NCBI GenBank assembly: GCA_036746695.1
Contig: DAIODP010000001.1
Location: 1,922,001 to 1,986,000 of the forward strand
Length of the DNA: 64,000 nt
DNA from: UBA3006 sp036746695
Lineage (GTDB): Bacteria; Actinomycetota; Acidimicrobiia; Acidimicrobiales; Ilumatobacteraceae
Direction of reading: 5' to 3'
Part shown: positions 49,563-59,013 of the stretch, piece by piece
Position numbering within the stretch: position 1 is the stretch's first letter
Layout of the letters: the number at the start of each line of letters is the position of its first letter
The notes under the pieces: generated by a model
Databases searched by the model: none
What the model was told of the DNA's origin: nothing
Seen by the model: only the letters and a program-made list of their open reading frames with translations
Position numbers and translations under genes: made by a program

Positions 49563-50660
49563 ATGTTCCCTGTTCAGTTCACAACTGAAGCAACTGATGG
49601 CCTCGCGCGTGCGGGCACTGCATTCACTCACCGAGGGCAGTACACAACACCCACTTTCATGCCTGTTGGAACACGCGGTGCGATTAAGTATCTGAGTGCA
49701 TCCGACTATGAAGATCTTGGCGCGCAGATCGTGTTGGGCAATACCTACCACCTGATGCTTCGCCCCGGCGCCGAAACTGTTGCAACTTTGGGCGGGTTGG
49801 GAAAGTTCGCTGGTTGGGGTGGGCTCACGCTTACCGACTCAGGTGGTTTCCAAGTTTTCTCGCTCAATCCTTCGGTCGATGATGACGGAGTGACTTTTCG
49901 CTCAACGTATGACGGTTCTTCTCATCGATATACGCCCGAGGGCGCTGTCGAGACACAGCAGCTTCTGGGTGCCGACATTCAGATGGTGCTTGATGTCTGC
50001 CCACCTTTGCCGTCCGAGACTTCGGTGGTTCGGTTGGCGCTAGAGCGCACATCCGCATGGGCGAAGAGGGCACATGCGACACATAATCGTCTGGATCAAT
50101 CTCTATTCGGCATTGTTCAGGGCGGTATCGATGTGAACATGCGAGCGGAAAGCGCAAAGCGAACGGCAGATCTCAACTTCGATGGCTACGGGATTGGCGG
50201 GTTGTCGGTGGGAGAGACGCGGGAGCAAATGATTCCTGCACTCGCAGCAGCACTAGCTCATCTTCCGACAGATAGGCCCCGTTACTTGATGGGTGTGGGC
50301 GATCCGGCCTCGTTGGTTGAGGCGGTCAATCTGGGCGTCGATCAGTTCGATTGCGTGCTTCAAACAAGGCTTGGCCGTCATGGCACGGCGCTTACTTCGG
50401 TGGGCAGGGTCAATCTCAAGCGGTCGGAATTTACACTGAGCGAGGATCCCATCGACTCAGCCTGCGGTTGCATGGTCTGCAGCCGCCACACCCGTGGTTA
50501 CATTCGTCACTTGTTTCAAGTGGGTGAACCAACCGCGTCTCGGTTGGTGTCGGTGCACAACATTGCTTGGACAATCAATTTCATGAAGTCCATGCGAGAA
50601 GCCATTTTGGGGGCGCGTTTTGAACAATTCAGGCAATCAACATTGGCCATTTGGGGCTAG
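49563..50660 (+). CDS. tgt: tRNA-guanine transglycosylase Tgt
   Basis: Tgt exchanges guanine-34 of certain tRNAs for preQ1. The 365-residue TIM barrel has THRGQYTTPTFMPVGTRGAIK (in parts), TLTDSGGFQVFSL with the first catalytic Asp, the probable nucleophile Asp263 in DQFDCVL, and the zinc site CGCMVCSRHTRGYIRHLF. The loop after the nucleophile reads QTRLGRHG instead of the more usual PTRNARNG. With queA adjacent, the host should make queuosine-type tRNA, although preQ1 synthesis genes are not in the window. Confidence 0.96.
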   Translation: MFPVQFTTEATDGLARAGTAFTHRGQYTTPTFMPVGTRGAIKYLSASDYEDLGAQIVLGNTYHLMLRPGAETVATLGGLGKFAGWGGLTLTDSGGFQVFSLNPSVDDDGVTFRSTYDGSSHRYTPEGAVETQQLLGADIQMVLDVCPPLPSETSVVRLALERTSAWAKRAHATHNRLDQSLFGIVQGGIDVNMRAESAKRTADLNFDGYGIGGLSVGETREQMIPALAAALAHLPTDRPRYLMGVGDPASLVEAVNLGVDQFDCVLQTRLGRHGTALTSVGRVNLKRSEFTLSEDPIDSACGCMVCSRHTRGYIRHLFQVGEPTASRLVSVHNIAWTINFMKSMREAILGARFEQFRQSTLAIWG

Positions 50661-50697
50661 TCCGTTGACCATGGCCTTGCGTATAGAGTGAATCCTT

Positions 50698-51042
50698 ATG
50701 TTTACCGTACTGAGCCTTATATCTGCAGCCGAAACGACAAGCAGCGGTGGGTCGCTTCTTGGCATGCTTCCACTTGTAGCGATCTTCGCCGCAATGTATT
50801 TTCTGTTGTTGCGCCCTCAGCGCAAGCGTCAGAAAGAAACACGCAACTTGCAAACCAGTCTGCAAGAAGGTGACGAGATTATTACCTCGTCTGGCATTTA
50901 CGGTTGGATTTCCTCGGTTGAAGACAATTACTTCTGGGTGGAGATTGCCAAGGACACCGAGGTACGGGTGTCTAAGAGCGCTGTTGTTAACCGAGTGTCA
51001 ACGAATTCGCAAAGTTCGGATAATTCGGAAGAAAAAAAATAA
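50698..51042 (+). CDS. yajC: Preprotein translocase subunit YajC
   Basis: YajC associates with SecD and SecF in the membrane. The 114 residues contain one N-terminal helix (LGMLPLVAIFAAMYFLLLRPQ) and the conserved LRPQRKRQKE followed by LQEGDEIITSSGIYGWI. It precedes secD by 28 bases, and the stop codon is part of a predicted stem-loop. TAGAGT at 50684-50689, eight bases before the ATG, is a possible -10. The position after tgt and before secD is widely conserved. Confidence 0.95.
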   Translation: MFTVLSLISAAETTSSGGSLLGMLPLVAIFAAMYFLLLRPQRKRQKETRNLQTSLQEGDEIITSSGIYGWISSVEDNYFWVEIAKDTEVRVSKSAVVNRVSTNSQSSDNSEEKK

Positions 51043-51065
51043 CGTCCGCTCAAGCGCCGTTATTT
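51037..51065 (+). other. Stem-loop between yajC and secD
   Basis: AAATAACG (51037-51044) pairs perfectly with CGTTATTT (51058-51065), and inside it CGC (51047-51049) pairs with GCG (51054-51056). The yajC stop lies in the 5-prime arm and secD starts six bases after the stem. It may set the ratio of yajC to secD by attenuation or RNA processing; it lacks a clean T-run. Confidence 0.5.
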
Positions 51066-51070
51066 AATTC

Positions 51071-52573
51071 ATGGTTCGCCGTCTAGTCGTATCCCTTGTC
51101 GGGGTAGTAGTCATTGTTTTTGGCTTGTTTGCTGCCAACTTGGTTGCGGGCAACGTACCCTCACTGGGCCTTGATTTACAGGGTGGAGCATCTATTACGT
51201 TGCAGCCCGAGGGCGAATATGACGCGGCTGCGCTGGACGTAGCGATCAACATCATTCGCTCCCGCGTCGACTCGATTGGTGTTGCCGAGCCAGAAATCAT
51301 TCGACAAGGTGACACGGTCGTTGTCAACTTGCCGGGAGTGGATGATCAACAGCGCGCGTTAGACATCATCGGTCGGCAAGGCCAAGTGTTGCTTCGTCCA
51401 GTTCTGCAGGCCGGAACGCTTGATCCGGATGCTGCCGCAGCAACCACGTTGCCGGGTCAAACCACTATTCCAACGGATACAACACTGCCAGGCGCTGCTA
51501 CTGGCCCTGGTAACGCACGTTTGCGTGGCGCTGCAACCACAACTGTTCCCGCAACACCCGAGACAACCGCACCGGGTATTCAAGTGTCTGAAGACCCAAA
51601 TGATCCCTCAGCTAATGCAGTACTCACCGACGGCAAAGGCGGAGCATTCTTGGTCGGTCCAGCGGGTGCGGATGGCTTAGTTTTCACCAACGATGCCGTT
51701 GCAGAGATAAACAACGGTAATTGGGTCGTCAACGTTGGCTTGCAAGACGGGCCAGCCGGCGCCGATCTTTGGAATGCATTGACAACGAAATGCTTTAACC
51801 GTGATGCTGTTTGCCCAACTGGTCAGATTGCAATTGTTCTCGACGGCAAAGTGATATCGGCACCTGTGGTCCAGGAAGCCGTATTCTCCGGTGGAACTGT
51901 GCAGATTTCGGGTGATTTCACCGAAGGTGAAGCACGCGACTTAGCAAAGATCCTTGAGTTCGGTGCCGTTCCCGTTAAGTTCGCGGTCGCCACTGTTCAG
52001 ACTGTTTCGCCTACCTTGGGCGAAGACTCGCTACGTGCCGCAATCATTTCTGGTCTAGTCGGAGTTCTGCTTGTTGTCCTGTTTTTCTTTTTCTACTACC
52101 GCTTGCTGACGATTGTGATTCTCGGTGGTCTCACTATTTCATTCTCTTTGTTGTGGAGCGTCGTGGCCTTCCTGTCGAAAACCAATGGTCTTGCACTCAC
52201 TCTCTCTGGTGTCGCAGGAATCATTGTTTCAATTGGCGTTACGGTCGACTCCTACGTTGTGTTCTTTGAAAAGATGAAAGACGAGCTGCAATCAGGTAAA
52301 ACTTTGCGTGGTTCTGCGCAGCGAAGTTTCAATTCTGCTTGGCGAACAATCCTGGCAGCCGACACTGTGTCGTTTCTTGGTGCCCTCACACTGTGGTGGC
52401 TCACCGTTGGTTCGGTTCGGGGCTTCGCCTTTTTCCTTGGCCTCTCCACATTGTGCGACGTGATCGTCGCATATTTTTTCACCAGGCCATCGGTTCTGTT
52501 GCTGGCACGAACACGCCTATTGAATGGCCGTAAGGTTTTGGGTGTGCGGGTGTCTGAGGGGGTTGCCCAATGA
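51071..52573 (+). CDS. secD: Protein translocase subunit SecD
   Basis: SecD with SecF uses the proton gradient to help pull proteins out of the Sec channel. The 500 residues have an N-terminal helix, the conserved LGLDLQGGASITLQ, a large extracytoplasmic P1 domain (IIRSRVDSIGVAEPEI), P1 closing with ISGDFTEGEARDLAKIL, and five C-terminal helices (FFFYYRLLTIVILGG, GIIVSIGVTVDSYVVFFEKMKDEL in parts). A Thr/Pro/Ala-rich low-complexity insert occupies residues about 118-175 inside P1. The stop overlaps secF. Confidence 0.96.
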   Translation: MVRRLVVSLVGVVVIVFGLFAANLVAGNVPSLGLDLQGGASITLQPEGEYDAAALDVAINIIRSRVDSIGVAEPEIIRQGDTVVVNLPGVDDQQRALDIIGRQGQVLLRPVLQAGTLDPDAAAATTLPGQTTIPTDTTLPGAATGPGNARLRGAATTTVPATPETTAPGIQVSEDPNDPSANAVLTDGKGGAFLVGPAGADGLVFTNDAVAEINNGNWVVNVGLQDGPAGADLWNALTTKCFNRDAVCPTGQIAIVLDGKVISAPVVQEAVFSGGTVQISGDFTEGEARDLAKILEFGAVPVKFAVATVQTVSPTLGEDSLRAAIISGLVGVLLVVLFFFFYYRLLTIVILGGLTISFSLLWSVVAFLSKTNGLALTLSGVAGIIVSIGVTVDSYVVFFEKMKDELQSGKTLRGSAQRSFNSAWRTILAADTVSFLGALTLWWLTVGSVRGFAFFLGLSTLCDVIVAYFFTRPSVLLLARTRLLNGRKVLGVRVSEGVAQ

Positions 52574-53670
52574 GTGGTGTCCTATCGCGGTTATATCGAG
52601 GCGAGACCACGTTCAACTTTGTCGGCCGTCGCTGGTGGGGTTTCGGGCTGTCGCTGTTCCTCATTGTGGTCACGATGCTTTCGTTTTTCACGAGGGGTCT
52701 CAACTTAGGTATCGATTTTGAGGGTGGTGTTGCATGGGAAGTTCCTGCTGCATCACTAACTGTCGCCGACGTGACAGAAATTCTTGAAGCCAACGGTGTC
52801 GATACGGCAGATGCAAAGATCCAGTCACTGAATGGTTCGGATGGGCCACGCATTCGTGTGCAGGTCGCCGAGCAAAGTGACGCCACGAAGTCGGCTGTTC
52901 AGGGCGAACTCGCTGCAATGGCGAAGGTCGACGTTCAGGATGTGAGCGTGTCTTCGGTGAGTTCGTCTTGGGGGCGCAGCATCACGGAAAAAGCAGTGCG
53001 TGCGCTTCTCATATTCTTCGTTTTGGTTTCAATTTTCATTGCATGGCGTTTCGAGTGGAAAATGGCTCTGTCGGCAATCTTGGCTATGGCCCACGACGTG
53101 TTCATCAGCGTTGGTGTGTATTCGGTTTCCGGTCTTCCAGTTACGCCTGCAACGGTAATCGCGTTTTTGACCATCCTCGGTTTTTCTCTCTACGACACAA
53201 TCGTCGTGTTCGACAAAGTCCACGACAACACCACGAAGTATTCCGCCTCTCGGGTTTCGTATGCGGACATCACGAACATCTCTATGAATCAGGTGTTGAT
53301 GCGATCAATAAACACTTCGCTCGCCGCTGTTCTTCCTGTGCTTTCTTTGCTTGTTCTTGGTTCCTGGATTTTGGGCGCCGTTGCCCTAGAAGAGTTTGCA
53401 ATTGCGCTGTTGGTGGGGCTTGCACTTGGTGCTTATTCTTCAATTTTTGTTGCCACTCCACTGTTGGCGGTATTTAAGACTCGTGAGTCCAAATATGCGT
53501 CAATGGCCGATGAAGTTCATATTGGGGCCGAAATGGCGCGTATTGCAGGTTCTGGTAAGAAGACCGTTCAACGCGTTGCGGCTACTGCGCAAGACACCGA
53601 ACGCGAAGTTGTGCTTGCTAGCTCAGCCTTAACACATCCACCACGCCCTCGGAAAAAGCGTCGCCGTTAG
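52570..53670 (+). CDS. secF: Protein translocase subunit SecF
   Basis: The partner of SecD: 366 residues with an N-terminal helix, LGIDFEGGVAWEVP, a smaller extracytoplasmic domain and five C-terminal helices carrying VGVYSVSGLPVTPATVIAFLTILGFSLYDTIVVFDKV (in parts) and MNQVLMRSINTSLAAVLPV. The last 40 residues form a basic cytoplasmic tail. ATG 52570 overlaps the secD stop as ATGA. Confidence 0.96.
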   Translation: MSGVLSRLYRGETTFNFVGRRWWGFGLSLFLIVVTMLSFFTRGLNLGIDFEGGVAWEVPAASLTVADVTEILEANGVDTADAKIQSLNGSDGPRIRVQVAEQSDATKSAVQGELAAMAKVDVQDVSVSSVSSSWGRSITEKAVRALLIFFVLVSIFIAWRFEWKMALSAILAMAHDVFISVGVYSVSGLPVTPATVIAFLTILGFSLYDTIVVFDKVHDNTTKYSASRVSYADITNISMNQVLMRSINTSLAAVLPVLSLLVLGSWILGAVALEEFAIALLVGLALGAYSSIFVATPLLAVFKTRESKYASMADEVHIGAEMARIAGSGKKTVQRVAATAQDTEREVVLASSALTHPPRPRKKRRR

Positions 53671-53713
53671 CCAACTCCTGTTCCCGTAGGCTTTTAACTA
53701 TGGGAGGCTCTAC

Positions 53714-55948
53714 ATGAGCACAACTTCGAGGGTGTTGCCATGGCGGCGTAATCAGTCCGCCGTCAATCAGGAGTTGTTGCCGCTTCTTAGCGCCTTCAAA
53801 CAGAACCACCCGAAGGCATCGATCGCGCAGGTCAATGCCGCATACGAGATGGCTAGCTCTGCTCACAAACATCAATCGCGAATGAGTGGAGAGTTGTATG
53901 TCAGCCATCCTTTGGCTGTTGCCAGAATCGTTGCAGAAATTGGGCTAGATGAGGTTTCTTTGATTGCAGCACTTTTGCACGACGCTGTCGAAGACACAGA
54001 GATCACGCTTGCTGATGTCGAGAGCAACTTTGGAGCCGAGATCGCGGGAATCGTTGATGGTTTAACAAAACTTGAACGGTTGCAATTCGATTCGCGCGAA
54101 GCTCAACAGGCAGCGACTATGCGAAAAATGCTCGTTGCGATGGCTCGCGACTTAAGGGTACTCATCATCAAACTTGCCGATCGTCTGCACAATATGCGCA
54201 CCATTGCCTCTGCGCCGATCGAAAAACAACGGAGAGTCGCGCAAGAAACCTTAGATATTTACGCTCCACTCGCGCATCGGTTGGGAATGCAAGAAATGAA
54301 GCAACAGCTCGAGGATCTTTCCTTTGCGGCGCTGTATCCGAAGCGCTATGCAGAGTTGGACTATTTGGTCTCCACTCGCGCGCCGGAACGCGACGTGTAT
54401 TTGGCAAAAGCACTAGGGCAGGTTGACGGTTGGTTGAATGAGGTAAACATCAAGGCCGAGCTAACTGCACGTGGCAAACACCTTTGGAGTTTGTACGAGA
54501 AAATGGTGCAAAAAGGTCGGGACTTTGATGAGATTTTTGACCTGATGGCCGTTCGAATCATCGTTGATTCGGTCAAAGATTGTTATTCGGCCTTAGGTTG
54601 CATCCACGGGCATTGGAAACCTGTAGTTGGCAGGTTTAAGGATTACATCGCAATGCCTAAATTTAACCTGTATCAATCTCTGCATACCACCGTGATTGGT
54701 CCGGGCGGCAAACCAATAGAAGTTCAAATACGTTCTCGCGACATGCACCAACGTGCGGAATGGGGCGTCGCATCTCATTGGTCATACAAAGATGGCATAG
54801 CGAGTACCGACATCGACTGGCTCAATCGGATCATTGATTGGCAGGACGAAGTCTCCGATCCAAGACAATTCTTGGAAAGCCTCAAGACCGATCTTGATCA
54901 GGACGAATTGTTCGTGTTCACACCGAAGGGGAGAGTGGTTTCGCTCCCGGTCAATGCAACGCCCGTTGATTTTGCGTATGCCGTGCACACAGAAGTAGGC
55001 CACTCATGCATTGGAGCGCGTGTCAACGGCCGATTGGTTCCTCTCGATTCAATACTTAATTCGGGCGACACCTGTGAGGTGCTTACATCTACAGCCGACG
55101 AGCCTGGTCCAATGGAAGAATGGATCAATTCAGTCGTATCTCCCAAAGCGAAGAGCAAGATTAAACAATGGTTCTCGCGTGAACGGTTGGAGGATTTAGT
55201 TGAGACGGGCCGTGACGACCTCGTAGAGCAGATTCGCCATTTGGGGATGCCCGTGCAGCAGGTTTTGGAATCTGAAGCCTTCAACCTGGAAATGTCAGCG
55301 ATGAATTATTCGGACGCTTCCGCATTGTTCTTGGCAATTGGCGAAGGACACGTCGCAGCAGATTCGTTTGCCAATCGACTGTCTCGGGCCTTCGGTGACG
55401 GCGAGTTTGGGGAACAACTTTCCGTAGGTATGCGTTTCGATGCGGCCGGTTTGGACAGCAATCAGCAGGCAGGAATCCATGTCGAAGGGCTCGACCAGAG
55501 CATTGTTCGTCTGGCTAAGTGTTGTACTCCCGTGCCAGGCGACGAGATCATCGGGCTACTTGTCGTGGATCACAGCGTAAATGTTCATCGTTCAGATTGT
55601 TCGACGGCGATCATGGCCATCTCCAATAATGTCGGACGGGTAGTTGACGTGGAGTGGAGCGGCAACCTGAGGGGTGCCACCTTCGTTGCAGCAGTAGAGG
55701 TGGTGGCACTAGACCGCTCGCGCCTGTTGAGGGATGTCGCCAATGCCCTCAGCGAGGAACACGTCAACATCGTTGCCTGCACGACCCAAACAGGACAGGA
55801 TCGAGTGGCCAAAATGCGATTCGAGTTCGAATTCGCCGACCCAAGCCATTTGCAGTCGGTGTTGCGAACAATCAAACGGATTGATTCTGTATATGACGCG
55901 TATCGTGTGATGTCGGGCGAGCATCCAGCGTCTAATCTTCCTGTGTGA
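53714..55948 (+). CDS. rel: Bifunctional (p)ppGpp synthetase/hydrolase Rel
   Basis: A long RSH protein of 744 residues that makes and degrades the alarmone (p)ppGpp. The hydrolase HD site reads HDAVEDTE with His89, Asp90, Glu93 and Asp94 intact. The synthetase domain contains RFKD at 307-310, the R-x-K-D form associated with bifunctional enzymes, then YIAMPKFNLYQSLHTTVIGP. A TGS domain (VFTPKGRVVSLPVNATPVDFAY in parts) and a C-terminal zinc-finger/ACT region (LAKCCTPVPGDEIIGLL) follow. GGGAGG lies just upstream of ATG 53714. Confidence 0.96.
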   Translation: MSTTSRVLPWRRNQSAVNQELLPLLSAFKQNHPKASIAQVNAAYEMASSAHKHQSRMSGELYVSHPLAVARIVAEIGLDEVSLIAALLHDAVEDTEITLADVESNFGAEIAGIVDGLTKLERLQFDSREAQQAATMRKMLVAMARDLRVLIIKLADRLHNMRTIASAPIEKQRRVAQETLDIYAPLAHRLGMQEMKQQLEDLSFAALYPKRYAELDYLVSTRAPERDVYLAKALGQVDGWLNEVNIKAELTARGKHLWSLYEKMVQKGRDFDEIFDLMAVRIIVDSVKDCYSALGCIHGHWKPVVGRFKDYIAMPKFNLYQSLHTTVIGPGGKPIEVQIRSRDMHQRAEWGVASHWSYKDGIASTDIDWLNRIIDWQDEVSDPRQFLESLKTDLDQDELFVFTPKGRVVSLPVNATPVDFAYAVHTEVGHSCIGARVNGRLVPLDSILNSGDTCEVLTSTADEPGPMEEWINSVVSPKAKSKIKQWFSRERLEDLVETGRDDLVEQIRHLGMPVQQVLESEAFNLEMSAMNYSDASALFLAIGEGHVAADSFANRLSRAFGDGEFGEQLSVGMRFDAAGLDSNQQAGIHVEGLDQSIVRLAKCCTPVPGDEIIGLLVVDHSVNVHRSDCSTAIMAISNNVGRVVDVEWSGNLRGATFVAAVEVVALDRSRLLRDVANALSEEHVNIVACTTQTGQDRVAKMRFEFEFADPSHLQSVLRTIKRIDSVYDAYRVMSGEHPASNLPV

Positions 55949-57207
55949 ATTCTTTTGCGTCGAGCCCAGGTACGAGAGACATCCTCTCACCGGATTCATC
56001 GCGTTGGCGCCAGTTTCAATCCTCATTCGCCGAAGTTGTCGAGCGCGCTGGGTATCAATACATCATTCCGCCAATGTTCGAAGAGCTGGGTGTGTTTTTA
56101 CGTCTTGGGGACTCCACCGAAGTCGTCACTAAGGAAATGTACGACTTCGAAGATAAAGGCGGCCGTCGTATTGCCTTGCGCCCGGAACAGACGGCAAGCG
56201 TCTGTCGTGCTTTCGTAGAACACAGGCCAACCACCCCGTGGAAGGTCTGGTACGCAGGCCCCAACTTTCGTTACGAGAAACCGCAGCAAGGTCGGTATCG
56301 GCAGTTCGATCAGGTGGGGTTAGAAGCATTAGGAGTTGATGATCCGATGCTCGACGCAGAGGTCATCTCGCTTGCAAGTCACTTTTACCAAAAACTTGGA
56401 CTGCAACATGTTCAGCTTTTTATCAACACGCTTGGCGATGAAGGTGATCGCGATAAGTACACAGAAGCACTTCGCCTGTATTTCACTGAGAACTCATCGC
56501 TGCTCAGCGCCGAATCGCGGGTGACGCTCGAAAAGAACCCTCTTCGAGTGCTGGACTCTAAGCGTCCAGAGGATCAAGCGGTCATCAGTGGCGCTCCAAC
56601 AATCCGCAATTATCTCAGTGACGCCGCGGCCGAGCACTTTAAGTCTGTTCTCGCGGCGCTTGATGCGATGAATATCAAGTACACATTGTCAGATCGTTTG
56701 GTGCGTGGCCTTGATTACTATCGGCGCACGACGTTCGAGTTTGTCAGCACCGCCCTCACTGCTGCACACACTGCAATTGGCGGAGGTGGACGTTACGACG
56801 GATTGGTAGAGCAATTGGGGGGCCCGGCCACAGCTGGTATTGGTTTTGCAATAGGTCTTGATCGAACGTTGCTCGCTTGCGATGCCGAGAACGTCTTCGC
56901 CGCACCGAACACAGATGTTTCGGTTTTTGTCGTTGACACAGCAGGTGGTATTCATGCCGCAGAGTTGTGTCTCTTGCTGCGATCCAACGGGGTATCCGTC
57001 GATCGCGCTTTTGATAATCGCAGCATGAAGGCCCAGATGAAGGCAGCGGATCGAAGCGGTGCCGCAATCGCGGTGATTATTGGTTCTGACGAGGTTGAAG
57101 AGGGAACGGTCGTCATTCGTCCGATGGGCGATGGACTGCAGTTCAGTTGCCCCAAGTCAGACGTATTGGAAACGATTCGATTGGAACTCCAGAAACTAGG
57201 CTCATAG
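55945..57207 (+). CDS. hisS: Histidyl-tRNA synthetase
   Basis: A 420-residue class II synthetase: motif 1 region (GTRDILSPDS), motif 2 (WYAGPNFRYEKPQQGRYRQFDQVGLEALG in parts), the histidine-specific LVRGLDYYRRTTFEF and GGGRYDGLVEQLGG, motif 3 (AGIGFAIGLDR) and a C-terminal anticodon-binding domain. The GTG start at 55945 overlaps the rel stop. aspS follows after four bases, and the rel-hisS-aspS block looks co-transcribed. Confidence 0.96.
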   Translation: MNSFASSPGTRDILSPDSSRWRQFQSSFAEVVERAGYQYIIPPMFEELGVFLRLGDSTEVVTKEMYDFEDKGGRRIALRPEQTASVCRAFVEHRPTTPWKVWYAGPNFRYEKPQQGRYRQFDQVGLEALGVDDPMLDAEVISLASHFYQKLGLQHVQLFINTLGDEGDRDKYTEALRLYFTENSSLLSAESRVTLEKNPLRVLDSKRPEDQAVISGAPTIRNYLSDAAAEHFKSVLAALDAMNIKYTLSDRLVRGLDYYRRTTFEFVSTALTAAHTAIGGGGRYDGLVEQLGGPATAGIGFAIGLDRTLLACDAENVFAAPNTDVSVFVVDTAGGIHAAELCLLLRSNGVSVDRAFDNRSMKAQMKAADRSGAAIAVIIGSDEVEEGTVVIRPMGDGLQFSCPKSDVLETIRLELQKLGS

Positions 57208-57211
57208 GTTC

Positions 57212-58999
57212 ATGTCTACACAACAGAACCGCAGTATTGAATCCACGTCGTTACGTACTCATCTATGCGCCAATTTGCGTGCAGCCGATGTTGGCTCGAC
57301 GGTTACGGTGTGCGGCTGGGTGGCCCGTCGTCGTGAGCATGGCGAACATCTTGCGTTCCTTGACGTCCGTGATTATTCGGGAATAGTGCAGTGTGTGGTT
57401 GACAATGCTGTTGATGTGCGCAGCGAATGGGTTGTTCAAATCACCGGAAAGGTCCAACCGAGACCACACGGTACTGTCAACAAGAATTTGTCCACAGGAG
57501 AAATTGAACTTTCGGACTGCACCATCACCGTGCTTAATGCGGCGGAACCGCCACCTTTCCCGATCGATGCCCGCGCGGATGACGTAGATGAAAATGTGCG
57601 TTTGAAGTATCGCTACCTCGATATTCGTCGCGAGCGGATGCAACGAAATCTCCGCATTAGATCAAAAGTTAACTCGGCCATCCGCGGAGCAATGGAAGCT
57701 CAGCAGTTCGTAGAAGTCGAGACACCCTTCCTTATGCCCAGCACACCAGAGGGCGCCCGCGAATTTCTCGTCCCTTCACGGAAAGAGCCTGGCTCGTTCT
57801 ACGCGCTTCCGCAGTCACCGCAGTTGTGGAAGCAATTGTTGATGGTCGCCGGCATCGATCGTTATTACCAGATCGCTCGTTGCTTGCGTGATGAAGACTT
57901 GCGAGCCGACAGGCAGTACGAATTCATGCAACTCGATGCGGAAATGAGTTTTGTAACGAAGGACGACGTGTTGGCTGCCATCAGCAAAGCAGTTGTTGCT
58001 GCGGCCGAGGCAGTGCTTGGCGAAACCCCACCACCAATCGAACAAATCACCTGGCGCGACGCAATGAATAGGTTCGGTGTTGACAAACCAGATATGCGAT
58101 TTGGCATGGAACTTGTCGAACTTACGGCGGTTTTTTCGGCTACCGAGTTCAAGGCGTTCTCTTCAGCGGCCTGCATCAAAGGGATCAGGGTCGATGCGTC
58201 GGTCTATCCCGAACAGGCGGCTTTCGGGCGAAACAAGCTTGATGCGCTGACTGATCGCGCAAAGCAAATTGGAGCAAAAGGCCTCGTCTGGATGAAGGTT
58301 GGCGAGGGGCTTGCTCTTGATTCTCCGGTTGCAAAGTTCTTGTCCGACTCCGAACGGGCATCGTTGGTTTCGGCAATGGGTGCACAAGAAGGCGACTTGC
58401 TGTTACTCGTGGCCGACGAGTGGACAACAACCTGCGAGGTGCTTGGAACCCTGCGTAACGATCTCGCACGACCTCCTGTTCATGAGGGGCCATACAAATA
58501 CGTCTGGGTGATTGATTTCCCACTATTCGTTGGGGTCAACGCCACTACGGGTAAGCCTCAGCCAGGACATCACCCGTTTTGCCAGCCGCACCCAGACGAC
58601 ATCGAGCGACTCGAATCCGATCCAATGAGCGTTCGTGCACTTGCGTACGACCTCGTGCTGAATGGTTGGGAACTAGGTTCGGGATCAATTCGAATTCACG
58701 ATCCGGAGATGCAACGACGAGTATTTAGGCAGCTCGGAATTTCTGATGAAGATGCCGACAAGCGATTCGGTTTCTTTTTGCAGCCGTTCAAATATGGTGC
58801 TCCACCCCATGGCGGTTTCGCATTCGGCACCGATCGGCTGGTTGCAATTTTGGCAGGCGAGGAAAACATTAGGGAAGTGATTGCGTTTCCAAAGACGCAG
58901 TCGGGGAGCGACCCAATGACCAACGCTCCCACGCCCGTTCACCCCGCACAACTAAACGAATTGGGTATTCGTCTCTTGCCTCCACCGGCCAAGAGCTAA
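57212..58999 (+). CDS. aspS: Aspartyl-tRNA synthetase, probably non-discriminating (Asp/Asn)
   Basis: A bacterial-type 595-residue AspRS with an N-terminal OB fold, the class II core (LRDEDLRADRQYEFMQLDAEMSF in parts), a GAD-type insertion and motif 3 (GGFAFGTDRLVAILAG). Two positions that separate discriminating from non-discriminating enzymes both carry the relaxed state: His43 in RRREHGE, where discriminating forms have Leu, and Gly87 in RPHGTVN, where they have Lys. It should therefore charge both tRNA-Asp and tRNA-Asn, with the latter fixed by GatCAB. This is inference from remembered family data. Confidence 0.94.
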   Translation: MSTQQNRSIESTSLRTHLCANLRAADVGSTVTVCGWVARRREHGEHLAFLDVRDYSGIVQCVVDNAVDVRSEWVVQITGKVQPRPHGTVNKNLSTGEIELSDCTITVLNAAEPPPFPIDARADDVDENVRLKYRYLDIRRERMQRNLRIRSKVNSAIRGAMEAQQFVEVETPFLMPSTPEGAREFLVPSRKEPGSFYALPQSPQLWKQLLMVAGIDRYYQIARCLRDEDLRADRQYEFMQLDAEMSFVTKDDVLAAISKAVVAAAEAVLGETPPPIEQITWRDAMNRFGVDKPDMRFGMELVELTAVFSATEFKAFSSAACIKGIRVDASVYPEQAAFGRNKLDALTDRAKQIGAKGLVWMKVGEGLALDSPVAKFLSDSERASLVSAMGAQEGDLLLLVADEWTTTCEVLGTLRNDLARPPVHEGPYKYVWVIDFPLFVGVNATTGKPQPGHHPFCQPHPDDIERLESDPMSVRALAYDLVLNGWELGSGSIRIHDPEMQRRVFRQLGISDEDADKRFGFFLQPFKYGAPPHGGFAFGTDRLVAILAGEENIREVIAFPKTQSGSDPMTNAPTPVHPAQLNELGIRLLPPPAKS

Positions 59000-59013
59000 T
59001 TCGGATAAACGGT

